Of a stretch of DNA of 64,000 nt, positions 11,745 through 22,161 are shown piece by piece. The position numbers were made by a program, and so were the translations under genes. The notes under the pieces are model-generated. The model was not told the origin of the DNA. It worked only from the letters and a program-made list of their open reading frames with translations, and searched no databases. Location of the stretch: NCBI GenBank assembly GCA_027563935.2, contig CM050453.2, positions 84,728,665 through 84,792,664 of the forward strand. Reading direction: 5' to 3'. This DNA is from Costus lasius (Eukaryota > Streptophyta > Magnoliopsida > Zingiberales > Costaceae). Positions within the stretch are counted from its first letter, which is position 1. Each line of letters opens with the position of its first letter.

Positions 11745-12472
11745 AAAAATTTTCTACAGAAAATTCCTCGGGGTACCCAGTGACGGAAGCCATGCCCCAT
11801 GATTCCTGCGGGCAACTATCCGATCCGAGGACGGCTTCACGCGCAAAAGTTAGATTTCCCACAGAAAGTTCCTCGGGGCACCCAGCGACAAAGACCTCGC
11901 CCCGAGAATCCTGCGGACAACTTCCTGAAGATTCACATGCACAAGTCGGGTTTCCCACAGAAAGTTCCTCATGGCACCCAGCGATGAAGACCTTGCCCCG
12001 AGAGTCCTACAGACAACTACGAGAGGATTCACACGCACAAGTCAAGTTTTCCACAAAAAGTTCCTCGGGGTACCCAGCGACGAAAACCTCGCCCCGTGGA
12101 ACCTGCAACCAACTATATGAAGAAAGTCACGCAGAATTGCCCCGACGACCCCGTTTTGATGTCCACAACCCTCCGTACCATGTTGAGCCATCTATGGAGG
12201 ACCCGAAGGAGCCCAACAAGGTGGTTATTCGGCGATCCCAACGCCCATCTCACCCACCGGACCGCTTCGTGGGTATTATCAGCCCACTCTCCATCCACAC
12301 TATAGTGACCCGGCCCAAGGATGCTACAAGCCAAACTCTGAAGAGCCCAAGTCCAAATGGGTCTCACAACCACATCAGCAACACGGCCCAAGAGAAGGCC
12401 GCAACGATCGTTACGCAGCTCAGCACTTCAAAATTCTGCTGCTTTGTCGCGGTATGCTCTGAGCGCGTCTGA
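11729..12472 (+). CDS. Repeat-containing ORF at the front of the E4 LTR, 247 aa
   Basis: An open frame of 247 codons; the first five codons come from the flanking E3 sequence, so the start is not native. Residues about 8-130 are four tandem units of 32-35 residues, consensus FSTESSSGYPATKTSPRESC, then GQLPEDSHAQV. A basic linker follows (RRPRFDVHNPPYH, RRSQRPSHPPDRFVG), then a tail encoded by the LTR proper. The - strand copy (38587-39320) keeps the same frame open, and its unit lengths differ only by multiples of three bases. I recognise no family. RRSQR..PPDRF resembles the linker before RT in Ty1/copia polyproteins, which could mean a captured fragment. Expression is unproven. Confidence 0.45.
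   Translation: MLRMFQKFSTENSSGYPVTEAMPHDSCGQLSDPRTASRAKVRFPTESSSGHPATKTSPRESCGQLPEDSHAQVGFPTESSSWHPAMKTLPRESYRQLREDSHAQVKFSTKSSSGYPATKTSPRGTCNQLYEESHAELPRRPRFDVHNPPYHVEPSMEDPKEPNKVVIRRSQRPSHPPDRFVGIISPLSIHTIVTRPKDATSQTLKSPSPNGSHNHISNTAQEKAATIVTQLSTSKFCCFVAVCSERV
11751..12140 (+). repeat. Tandem repeat, four units of about 96-105 bp
   Basis: The landmark ACAG/ACAA of TTTCCCACAGAAAGTTCCTC recurs at 11756, 11861, 11957 and 12053, giving spacings of 105, 96 and 96 bp. Each unit also has GGGGYACCCAGYGACG and GCCCCGWGA. The corresponding - strand array is at about 38930-39320. Confidence 0.8.
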
Positions 12473-12645
12473 TCGCCCAACCGCTTCCGTACGAAGTCCA
12501 GAAGACCATGCGCCAGCTTCATAGAATATTAGGTAGAAGTTTGTTTTGTTTTTGTCTTGTAGCTACAGCTTGACTACTTTATGGGCTGCAGGAGTAGGTA
12601 GTTGTTAGGATTTACTGCTTTGTCATGTTCCCTCCCCTCTTGTTC

Positions 12646-12653
12646 TATAAAAG
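12646..12653 (+). promoter_or_regulatory. TATA box of the E4 5' LTR
   Basis: TATAAAAG downstream of a pyrimidine-rich tract and upstream of GAGGAGGCTGGG. It is conserved in the 3' LTR (17915) and in the second E4 copy (- strand, 38397-38404). This is the likely transcription start region, marking the U3/R border. Confidence 0.65.
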
Positions 12654-13299
12654 AGGAGGCTGGGTTGTTTCATTCCTTAGTTCTCTTTGAGTGTGAGGGT
12701 ACTCCTGGTGAGCTGAGAGCCTCCAGCATTATAGAAGTCGAAGAGGAGCTTCGCCTTTAGAGTTTCCGGGTCGAGGTCGGTGCCTGGATTCCACGTTGTT
12801 CTATTTCCAGTTTTTCAAAGAAGTAAATCCCATCCTTCATGGTGGGTCAGGTTCGCCTGTTTCTTCACTTTGTTGCGTTCTTGTGTTTTCATTGCGATTT
12901 CTCTTTCTTCATGGGTATCCATACGCCGGAGACGTGGACGTTCTGTGTTGTTCTTTGGTGTATTTCAGGCACATAAGTGTGCGAGCTGTGTGCTGCGAAA
13001 TCCGCAGGTTCCCCCCATTGCAACGTGCTGAGCTTAAAATCTGTTGTGTGGGCGTGCTAAATTACTACGAGGTTAGTGAGTTACATTCCGTAGTTGAGTG
13101 CCATTGTGCTCTTTTCACATTTGTGTTGCCTCGATCGAACTCGACGCTGATTTCTTCGCGTTTCATCTTGTTTCCCTGCATTTCCGAAGCGCTTTTCACT
13201 TCCCTCGTCTAAAGACCCTCTCCCGTTTTCGTGTGCATTGTGTAATCCTTTAGAGTACAGATTTAAGGACCCTCCCACCTATAGTAGCTTCATCATTTC

Positions 13300-13310
13300 T
13301 GGTATCGGAG
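13300..13310 (+). other. Primer binding site of E4 (initiator tRNA-Met type)
   Basis: TGGTATCGGAG four bases after the 5' LTR. It differs by one base from TGGTATCAGAG, the complement of the plant initiator tRNA-Met 3' end. The second copy has the unmutated form at 37754-37764 (-). Confidence 0.85.
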
Positions 13311-13394
13311 GACGTTGCGCGTTCGATTCTTATCGTTCGCACGGTCTACTCCGTTTTCAGCATCCTACACTTGTCATTTCAGCCTTGTTTGTGC

Positions 13395-14890
13395 ATGGTG
13401 ACCACAAGGTCACAAGTTATGTCGTCCCAATTTCCAGACACCATCCCTGACACCCAAGTGTCGGTCCAACCCTCGGAAGGGAGTAGAACTCATTTAGAAT
13501 CTTTGGCTGCGCTTGAAGCACGTGTAGATGCCAAGTTGGATGCGCTGTCCGCGCGCTTGGAATCCCACAAGGGGAATACAAGCGTGATGTTTCAGCAAAT
13601 CATGGCTGGGATACATGTCCTCACAAGTCGCCCCAAGCCATCAGAGCATGGGCACTCCAATCCGGTTATCCCACCTCAGTCCGCAAACCCAGCCCCATCG
13701 ACTAGAGAGTTGCCTCCGATGACCGCGCCCCTGCGGCCGCGAGTCTTCGGAGATGAGTCCGGTCACCTGCGACCTCATGAGGTCCAGGGGGACCCCGGTT
13801 ATGGAGATGAACCCCTGGATGAGGATGACGTGTGGGTCGCACAAGGGCCCCAAACTAATGGTCGTTTTGGGCATGCTTGGGCCGGGCAAAGGGGCCCGAC
13901 CCGACACCATGTAGAGCGCCCTCGTTTGAATGACGACTTCCACCGCTACATTCGGAACACCCCCGTGCCTTTTGCGGGTGGTCTTGACCCGTCACAATTC
14001 CTTGACTGGGTCACGTCTATCGACTCTTACTTTGACCTTAGTAACTGGCCTCCTGAATCGCACGTGAGGTACGTGCGCACCTTACTCGAGGGCCCTGCGC
14101 GTTTGCATTGAGCAAACGTGGAGCGCCAAAATGCGCAGCAAGCCCTTCCTCCCATCACCACTTGGGAAGAAATGAGGTATCGCCTCCGTGAGTGATACGT
14201 ACCCCCATCCTATAGGCAGCGTCTCCTTGACCAGTATAATAGCCTAGACCAAGGATCGGGTACCGTTGAAGAATATCATCTCACCTTTGAGACACTACAA
14301 CTCCGGTGTAACTTACAGGAGGACCCCGAGTTAGTTTTGTCGAAGTTTAGGAATGGTCTCCGCATGGATATCCGTCGCGCCCTACCCACATAAAGCTCTA
14401 AGACATTCGACCAGACCTTCCAGCGTGCTCACGATATCGAGCATGATCTTAGGACTGTGACTAGGCGCAACGAGTCTGGACCCCCTAGGCGCCCTCATTT
14501 GGGTGGGCCTCCTTTTGCCCACTCTCGACCCGAGCGCCACGAGCCTCGTTCCGACCCACAGCCCGCGCCTGCGGCCCATCATTCCCCTAGGCGTTCAGCC
14601 CCCGATGCCCCATCTTCTCGCCTCACTTGGGAGGAGAAGGGGAGAGCCCCACTTGTCAGCCCACCTGGTCGAGTCAACTGTTACAACTACCTACAGCCGG
14701 GCCATCAGTCCCGCGACTGCCCTAAAAAGTCCACCACCGTGGACAAAACCCCAGCCCGTGTAGCCACCATCACCCGCGAGCCCACGGAGCACGATGTTGA
14801 GGCCGAGTGCTACACTAGTGGTGAAGAGTCGGGTCACCCCACACTCGCGGTTGTGAGGTGCACCCTGATACAAAACCCGCCCTCCAAGGA
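13395..14890 (+). pseudogene. E4 gag, broken
   Basis: The likely native start is the ATG at 13395 (MVTTRSQVMSS), inside the frame open from 13371. The first 240 residues contain a short coiled-coil-like segment (LEARVDAKLDALSARLE), a proline-rich stretch and the start of the gag core (FHRYIRNTPVPFAGGLDPSQ, LDWVTSIDSYFDL). A TGA at 14109 (RLH*A) and later stops near 14194 and 14391 break the core. Frame 14457-15032 resumes with arginine/proline-rich sequence and a zinc knuckle, CYNYLQPGHQSRDC, in which the second cysteine of CX2C is tyrosine. Confidence 0.85.
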
Positions 14891-15480
14891 TTGGAGGCGT
14901 ACGAGCATCTTCACGACTTATATCAAGTGCAATGGGCACTCATGTAAGATCGTCATCGACGGTGGTAGTAGTTTGAATGTGGTTTCTCGGACGCAATCAC
15001 CCATTTTGGTCTTCCCCTTGAACCTCACCTGAAGCCATACTCGATCGCATGGGTTGACACGTCGAGTCTTCCGGTCACTCACCGATGCCAAGTCTCCATC
15101 GCTTATGGGGACTACCGCGAGAAAGTGTGGTGTGATGTGGCGGCTATGGATGTCGCCCACGTCCTCTTAGGACACCCATGGCTATATGATAGGGACGTAG
15201 TCCACTACGGCCGGTCAAACACCTATGTGTTTAACCACAATGACCAGAAAATCCGGTTGATCCCAACCCCACCCAAGGAACTGCGCGCGTCCACATCCAA
15301 GGGCGTGATCGTTCCTCCCACTACTGCCCCCCCCCCGGCACCCGCTATGGTGTCCCTCATGCGCACGTCTGCACTTATGCTTGAGGCCACGGAATCCAAG
15401 GTTGTCTACGCCTTGATGTTGCGCGAGTCCCCGGATTCCTCCCCGGTAGTAGACGCGACACCACCCCCGGGAGTCGCTGC
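14891..15480 (+). pseudogene. E4 protease region, broken
   Basis: The end of frame 14457-15032 has the retropepsin active site in KIVIDGGSSLNVVS (catalytic Asp in IDGG). A frameshift near 15000 follows; frame 15125-15817 resumes with VAAMDVAHVLLGHPWLYDRDV, the family's second conserved protease block (LLGRPW-like). A proline-rich connector leads into RT. Retropepsin would process the gag-pol polyprotein; the frameshift rules this out. Confidence 0.8.
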
Positions 15481-16440
15481 CCTTTTGACTGAGTTTGCTG
15501 ACATTAGCCCGGAGGACTTGCCCCACGGTCTTCCTCTGGCTAGGGTGATCCAACACGCGATTGACCTTCTCCCGGGAGCACCCCTCCCAAATCTGCCCCA
15601 TCATCGTTCGAATCCAACCGAACACGCTGAACTGCAGCGCCAAGTGGATCACCTCCTCACTAAAGGATACATCCGCGACAGCCTAAGTCCTTGCGCTGTC
15701 CCCGCATTGCTCACACCCAAGAAGGATGGGTCGTCGCGGATGTGCATTGACAGTCGCGCCATCAACCGGATCACCATCAATACAGGTTCCCTATACCTCG
15801 ACTTGATGATATGTTAGACTTAGTTTCTGGGGCATCTTGGTTCTCTCTAAGCTGGACCTTTGCAGCAGATATCACCAGGTCCGCATCCGCGAAGGTGATG
15901 AGTGGAAAACTGCATTTAAGACCAAGGACGGTCTTTATGAATGGCTCATCATGCCGTTCGGGTTGTCCAACGCCCTGTCCACTTTTATGCAGCTCATGAG
16001 CCAAATTCTCAAGCCCTACATGGGCAAATTCCTGGTCGTCTATTTTGACAACATCTTGATTTTTAGCTGGACCCCCAAAGAACACCTGGAGCATCTTCGC
16101 TCCACGTTTGACCTCTTATGCAGGGAGCGCCTCTTCCTTAACACGAAGAAGTGCTCCTTCATGACCAACCGCGTACACTTCCTAGGCTATATTGTGTCCG
16201 ACGAGGGTCTTTCTGTTGACCCGGCCAAGGTCGAAGCCATACGACATTGGCCCGAACCCCGCACTGTGTCCGAGGTCCATAGCTTCTTGGGCCTCGCTGG
16301 GTTTTACCGTCACTTCATTCGAGGCTTCAGCACGATTGCGACCCCACTGACCCAACGTCTGTCCAAGGAGGACTTTGAGTGGACTGCCGCCACTCAACGC
16401 GCCTTCGAGTCCCTCAAGGATGCCATAACCACAGCCCCCG
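15481..16440 (+). pseudogene. E4 reverse transcriptase, frameshifted, active-site Asp lost
   Basis: Frame 15125-15817 carries the RT entry (HAIDLLPGAPLPN, LLTKGYIRDSLSPCAVPALL, KKDGSSRMCIDSRAIN). After a frameshift near 15800, frame 15837-16628 holds [29 protein letters not shown] and [11 protein letters not shown]. The usual YxDD box reads YFDN, so the second catalytic aspartate is lost. [20 protein letters not shown] and [12 protein letters not shown] follow (thumb/connection). RT would copy element RNA into DNA; this copy cannot. Confidence 0.88.
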
Positions 16441-16850
16441 TGCTCCGACTTTCAGATTTTTTGAAAGTCTTCGAAGTTGCGTGTGACGCCTCTGGTACCG
16501 GTATCGGAGGGACTCTGAATCAAGAAGGCCACCCTGTCGCCTTCTTTAGTGAGAAACTGAATGCTGTCCGTCAGCGTTACTCCACGTACGACAAGGAATT
16601 TTATGCCATTGTCCAGTCGCTTCATTAGTGGAGGCACTATCTCCTCCACCGTGAGTTCGTCCTCTGTAGCGACCACCAGGCCTTGTCGTTCCTTAGTGCC
16701 CAAAAGAAATTGGGCACTCACCATGTGAAATGGGTTTAGTACCTCCAGCAGTACTCATTTGTGATTAATCACAAGGCGGGGAAAGAAAACGTGGTAGCGG
16801 ATGCCTTGAGTCGTGTCCGCACCCTCCTCTGCGTGATGCGAACACGCATT
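16441..16850 (+). pseudogene. E4 RNase H region, broken
   Basis: [20 protein letters not shown] (first catalytic Asp in CDAS), [17 protein letters not shown] and [16 protein letters not shown] at 16626 interrupts, then CSDHQALSFL can be read, and after another TAG near 16738 the frame ends with NHKAGKENVVADALSR. Motif order fits the gypsy RNase H fused to RT. Confidence 0.82.
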
Positions 16851-16942
16851 AACACCTTCGACCATGTTAAGGAGGAGTACACCACCTGTCCTGATTTCGA
16901 CACCACGTATGCCGCCTTGACCACCACGTATGCCACCTCTTC

Positions 16943-17500
16943 TTGGGGAATCGCTTGTGCATTCCCCGTACATCGCTTCGAGATCATCTATTGCTCGAGC
17001 TGAACGCGGGTGGCGTTGCCGGCCATCATGGCCGGGACAAAACCCTTGAAATGACGGAGGAGCGCTTTTTCTGGCCCTCCCTTTGTAAGGACGTGGAGCA
17101 CATTGTGCGCCACTGTGGCACCTGCCAACTGGCTAAGCCACGTCCCCTGAACACTGGTCACTACACACCGTTACCCGTTGCTAACAGCCCTTGGCAACAC
17201 CTCAGCATGGATTTTGTCTTAGGGCTGCCCCGCACCGCGTCCCGATTCGATTCCGTCTACATGGTCGTAGATCAGTTTTCGAAGATGGCCCACTTCATAC
17301 CCTGCTAGCGAACCGCTGATGCGACCCATGTCGTGCACCTGTTCTTTCTGGAGATTGTCCGTCTCCATGGTCTCCCCCGTACCATTGTGTCCGACCGTGA
17401 CACTCGCTTCGTGGGCCACTTCTGGCGCTCACTGTGGGCTCTCATGAGCACCACGCTGAAGTTTTCCACTGCCTACTATCCCCAAACTGATGGGCAAAGG
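16943..17500 (+). pseudogene. E4 integrase, truncated
   Basis: Frame 16943-17308 has the zinc domain (GHHGRDKTLE ... HIVRHCGTCQLAK, an HHCC pattern) and the first core Asp (WQHLSMDFVLGLP). A TAG at 17307 breaks the frame, and 17333-17575 continues with IVSDRDTRFVGHFW (second core Asp) and STAYYPQTDGQ. The sequence then jumps directly into LTR at about 17500-17530, before the catalytic Glu. A deletion has thus joined mid-integrase to mid-LTR. No chromodomain remains to be judged. Confidence 0.87.
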
Positions 17501-17530
17501 ACCCGGCCCATCAGACCGCTACAAGCCATC

Positions 17531-18565
17531 GGACCGCTTCGTGGGTATTATCAGCCCACTCTCCATCCACACTGAAGTGACCCGGTCCAAGGATGCTACA
17601 AGCCAAACTCCGAAGAGCCCAAGTCCATATGGGCCTCACAACCACATCAGCAACACGGCCTAAGAGAAGGACGCAACGATCTTTACGCAGCCCAGCACTT
17701 CAAAATTCTGCTGCTTTGTCATGGTATGCTCCAAGCGCGTCTGATCGCCCAACTGCCTCCGTACGAAGACCAGAAGATGCGCCAGCTTCATAGAATATTA
17801 GGTAGAAGTTTGTTTTGTTTTTGTCTTGTAGCTGCAGCTTGACTACTTTATGGGCTGCAGGAGTAGGTAGTTGTTGGGATTTACTGCTTTGTCTTGTTCC
17901 CTCCCCTCTTGTTCTATAAAAGAGGAGGCTGGGTTGTTTCATTCCTTAGTTCTCTTTGAGTGTGAGAGTACTCCTGGTGAGCTGAGAGCCTCCAGCATTG
18001 TAGAAGTCGAAGAGGAGCTTCGCCTTTAGAGTTTCTGGGTCGAGGTCGATGCCTCGATTCCACATTGTTCTGTTTCCAGCTTTTCAAAAAAGTAAATCCC
18101 ATCCTTCGTGGTGGGTCAGGTTCGCCTGTTTCTTCACTTCGTTGCGTTCTTGTGTTTTCGTTGCGGTTTCTCTTTCTCCACGGGTATCCATACGTCGGAG
18201 ACGTGGACGTTCCGTGTTGTTCTTTGGTGTATTTCAGGCACATAGGCGTGCGAGCTGTGTGCTGTGAAATCCGCTGGTTCCCCCCCATTGCAACGTGCTG
18301 AGCTTGAAATTTGCTGTGTGGGCATGCTAAATTGCTACGAGGTTAGTGAGTTACATTCCGTAGTTGAGTGTCGTTGTGCTCTTTTCGCATTTGTGTTGCC
18401 CCGATCGAACTCGACGCTGATTTCTTCGCATTTCATCTTGTTTCCCTGCATTTCCGAAGCGCTTTTCACTTCCCTCGTCTAAAGACCCTCTCCCGTTTTC
18501 GTGTGCATTGTGTAATCCCTTAGAGTATGGCTTTAAGGATCCTCCCACCTACAGTAGCTTCATCA
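17531..18565 (+). repeat. 3' LTR of E4, 5'-truncated
   Basis: Aligns with 12259-13295 from GGACCGCTTCGTGGG to TTCATCA, including the TATA box at 17915. It lacks the first roughly 514 bp seen in the other two LTRs. Short frames in it (17914-18288, 18049-18267 and others) mirror those in the 5' LTR and are not genes. Confidence 0.88.
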
Positions 18566-19698
18566 AAGGTCCTCAACAAGAAACACTTACCGAGAAGGAC
18601 GCAAGCTACATCTGCACTAATCGATTTTAATCCTATATGCAATTATGAACTGATCCTGTTTATCTTCAGCACTGGCAATTGATTCTTATAAAAGTTGAAA
18701 ACGATATTTGGGCCTTGTTGTGCCCTTTCATTACTTGCATTGTTTGTTATATTTCTGTTTATTTAGCTACAGATATTGATGTTTTTACTTAACTTTGAAT
18801 GACACAGGAATATCACAAACTGATGCAGTAAAGAGAGGTGTTTTTTTGCCAGTTTTCTCAAAATCACGGGCGGGTCCTAATAGAAATTTCGATCGTGATT
18901 CTCACTCAGTCCAACATTAGAAAATTCGACGAGAGAATTACGGCAAGGAGGTGACTGAAGCCACAGCCGTAATCAGCAACATAGAATTACGTCGACTCCT
19001 GACTAAGCTAGAACATCGCCGACCTCCAGACGACCTCCAGCTGTGCCCTCCTTTGTCGTTGACTCCATGGGTTTTTTTCCTTGCAGGGTTGGGTTTTTTG
19101 CGAGTACCCGATTCCCCGACGGGGTCGGGTTTCCCCGCAGGTACCTGATCCCCCGGTAGGGTTGGGTTTGGGATTAGTTTTCTCAAACCTGGTTAGGTCG
19201 GAGTCGGGTTTTAGATATGGGAGTTGGGGGTCGGGGTTGGGTTTGGCACTACCTACCCCCTCCCCACCCCGATGCCATCCCTACTTGGAGGTGACCAATA
19301 GGCTGGCCCACTGGGGCATAGGCCCATTGTGGCCCAATTTTATATGAGTTGTACCAGGCACAACACAAATATAGCTCAACGACACACAACAAGGTACATA
19401 GGAGAAAAAATAAAATTAGGAAAATATTATTAAAAGTCATAAAAAGGAAAAATCATGAAAAAAAAAAAGAAAAGTCAGAAAAAAAAGAAAAATGAGAAAA
19501 TTTTAGAAAATAAAAAAGTTAGGAGCCATATACACATGATATAAATCTATTATAACATTAAATTAAATTAAATTAAGTTAAAAATTTAAATAAAACAATA
19601 CATTTATTATACATAAACACAACTTATACTCCATATTTAAGATTTATCATATGACTAAAGTTTAAACTAACTTGAATAAATCACACACACACACACAC

Positions 19699-19748
<50 letters not shown>

Positions 19749-20794
19749 TATACAATGCAATAACTTAAATCTTCTACTAGTTGACCTCCCGACATAGGCA
19801 ACCATGATGAAAGATATGCGAGCAAGGTGTTAAATAAACATACTTTTCATAAGCATATCGCATACACCACGACAACTTTATTTCCTTCTTCTATGCTAAA
19901 AAACTTCCTCTCCCGCTTACATGTTGTCGAAGCCCCACATTTGGCCTTGGTCTAGTTCTACATACTCTTTTGCCTTGTCATTTAAAGTGTCACCATCGTC
20001 ATTGTCATCATATTAATAGTTCTTGATTTGAACTTGAGAGGAATTGGAGGGAGCAAAAAATTAGCATTTCAAGAGATTAGATAAGCAATTAATGCATTCT
20101 TCTAACTTAAACACATTGATGGGCATAACTCGGTGAACATACTTAATAATACTTCTTAAAACCATGATTTTTATTGTTCAGCAACAAAGAAAGTTAAGGC
20201 AGATATGTGGAAGGTCTAAGTGTTAGGAATCTGGTAGAATAAAAACCATCTCCAATTTATATTGTTAGAAAAGGAATACTTCGATTCAATTAAATAGAAT
20301 ATGTTAGAAATCCCTCGACAATTTACCTCGTATGACTATTGAAAAATTTCAGTTTAAAAAATGGAATTATTCGAAATTGTATTTCATTATATTATTAATT
20401 AAATTCAAATTTGGAGAGTTAAATTTATTTTTTTTTAAATTTAAAATATTAAATCAATGGGTTTGTGTCATGTTATGCCAAATCTAACCTGTGTCATAGC
20501 CTAGCTCAGCCCGACCTGGGCCTGTGCCTCATGCCACCTACCGTGGTTCATGTCGTGCTAGTGCGGGCTGTGGGTTGTCCCAATATATTAGCCATCTCTA
20601 ATCCAATATCTCTAACGAGGGATGCCCAAATAAAAACTCAACCTTTTTTTTTTTTTTTCAAAGAGTTTATATTGTATGGAAGAAAAGTGCATGACTTAAA
20701 GTTTTAAATACTAATGTGTATTGACATACTATTCCACTATCATTACTATATATATCGATCTATACTTACATATATTACTAATCATCACTATTAA

Positions 20795-20825
<31 letters not shown>

Positions 20826-20847
20826 CATTACTATATATATATAATAT
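18566..20847. other. Unassigned sequence between E4 and E1
   Basis: No intact gene seen. The first 100 bp reads as a possible decayed coding piece, with a possible splice acceptor ACACAG near 18805 and another short open piece after it. A GC-rich segment at 19085-19300 has GGGT/ACCC motifs. Simple repeats: (CA)9 at 19682-19699 followed by (AT)n to about 19744, and (TA)n near 20799-20825. The rest is AT-rich and unrecognised. Confidence 0.6.
19085..19300 (-). repeat. Remnant of an AGGGATGGCA-type repeat
   Basis: On the - strand it begins AGTAGGGATGGCATCGGGG near 19290 and continues with repeated CCCGAC/ACCCAAC words. From memory, AGGGATGGCA ends with GGGTA/ACCCG subterminal words mark a common non-autonomous plant DNA transposon type, probably hAT-like. 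No second terminus was found. Confidence 0.35.
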
Positions 20848-21712
20848 TAATGCCTTGTATTTTGATAGTATTTTCTGATATAATTTTATCTCAAAATAAG
20901 GTATATTCTGGTGTTTTTATGTAATTTTCAAGCTTATTTACTTCCTTTATTCGGAATCTTCACTTTTCCTTGTGTTTATGCAATTTCAGGTAAAATCACC
21001 CAATTTTGGAGCTTTTTGGAAATTCTAAAGTCATGGCGTGATTCCTTAAGAGGAGAACATCAAATTTGGGCTCAATCCGAGTTTCTTTGGAAAATACAAC
21101 CAAGTGAACACCCGTGAACCGGGGTTCACCGGTGCTTTGCTTGGAAGTCCGAAAATTCACATAACACTTTACAAGTGAGTGAACCCGGCGGGGTTTACGC
21201 GTGATCGCGATAGACTCTGTTGACTTTCCTTACATTTTTCACATGATTGACGGCTCTAAAAAAATCAGAAAAATATGGAAAAATATGTTTTGGAAAGCTA
21301 AGAGAGAGGCGAAACTTTTGGGCATAAAAGCCGTCTTTTTCGTACCATATTTGGAGAGCAATTGAGGGACAAAGCGGCTAGGGCGAGTAGACCGATGACA
21401 AGGGCTTCCGGAGAGGAATTTGGGGCGATTTTACCACGGATCTTCACCAAACTTGGAGGAAATGTTTGCATCATCTTCTCCTACCTCTCCTTAGCCTTTG
21501 TTTCTAGTTTTCTTCGTCGATTTGAGAGATTTGTGTGAATTGTGTGGCTTTTGTAGTGTAAACCTTTAATCGGGACTCGGTTGAAGCCCGTTGACTTTAT
21601 CTATCATATGAATTGAACTTATTTGATATTTTGAGTTTTATCTGAACATATTTTACTTAGTTGTTCTTATTTCATAGTATTTCCTTGAACACATAGTATT
21701 GTGTGTTAGTCG

Positions 21713-21917
21713 ACACGATCCTGACCGAGAGGAGGATCGTGTTGGCGGATTCCCTAAGTAGAACTTGCGAACTTCTAACGCGAGAGTAGTTAGGATTCCC
21801 TCAAGGGTAGCATAATCTTTCATAGAACTCAATGGATTTACCTAAAACGATCCACCGCGAGAGTAGGAGATTGTTTTAGGTAGGTACTAAGTTGTACCAA
21901 CCGAAAGGGGACAACTT
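21713..21917 (+). other. Array of four hairpins in the E1 LTR
   Basis: Directly visible stems: 21713-21722/21733-21742 (10 bp); 21775-21779/21789-21793 (5 bp, extendable with a G-U); 21841-21852/21869-21880 (12 bp, one G-U); 21889-21895/21911-21917 (7 bp). Loops are GACCGAGAGG, GCGAGAGTA, one ending CGCGAGAGTAGGA and one ending CCGAAAGGGG. The 3' LTR (about 44878-45085) keeps all four, with a G-U replacing G-C in the first stem and single mismatches in others. Confidence 0.65.
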
Positions 21918-22161
21918 GCACTTGTGGAGAGATTCCTGATGCAAAATGATAAACTCATATATCAACTAAATTTCAGTTTAGATAGATCAGTTAATGTGGT
22001 GAATTCCGTAGTCCTGATATCTCCCAATTAGACACCCTTCATATTTTTATCATTGCTTTTCCTATTTTATTTATAGTAGAGTTTGTTAACCTTATTTCCA
22101 AAATACCAAAAATTGGATTGCTTAGCTTCTAAATATCAGAATAGTTGGTACTTGACCCAGT

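Larger units (their letters stand above)
11745..13295 (+). repeat. 5' LTR of E4 (with leading repeat region)
   Basis: Bases 12259-13295 match the 3' LTR (17531-18565), with small changes. The leading 500 bp (11745-12258) is absent from the 3' LTR but present, in the same order, in the second E4 copy (39320 down to about 38770). I therefore treat it as part of a roughly 1.55-kb LTR. The right end is ...CATCA, four bases before the primer site. The left end begins AAAATTTTC and lacks the usual TG, so it may be a truncation point. TATA box at 12646. Confidence 0.7.
11745..18565 (+). mobile_element. Element E4: Ty3/gypsy retrotransposon, near complete, decayed
   Basis: Ordered parts: 5' LTR with an internal repeat ORF (11745-13295), initiator-Met-type primer site (13300), gag, protease, RT, RNase H and part of integrase, then a 3' LTR missing its first 500 bp (17531-18565). 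Domain order PR-RT-RH-INT shows Ty3/gypsy; the RT text ([15 protein letters not shown]) is chromovirus-like. The left flank is E3 RT, but the right flank (18566 on) is not the rest of E3. The insertion site was therefore rearranged or deleted afterwards, and no target duplication can be shown. Confidence 0.85.

Noticed and set aside
11729..12472. Ty1/copia polyprotein fragment
   Set aside because: RRSQR..PPDRF is suggestive, but nothing else of a copia RT or integrase surrounds it, so I left the family open.
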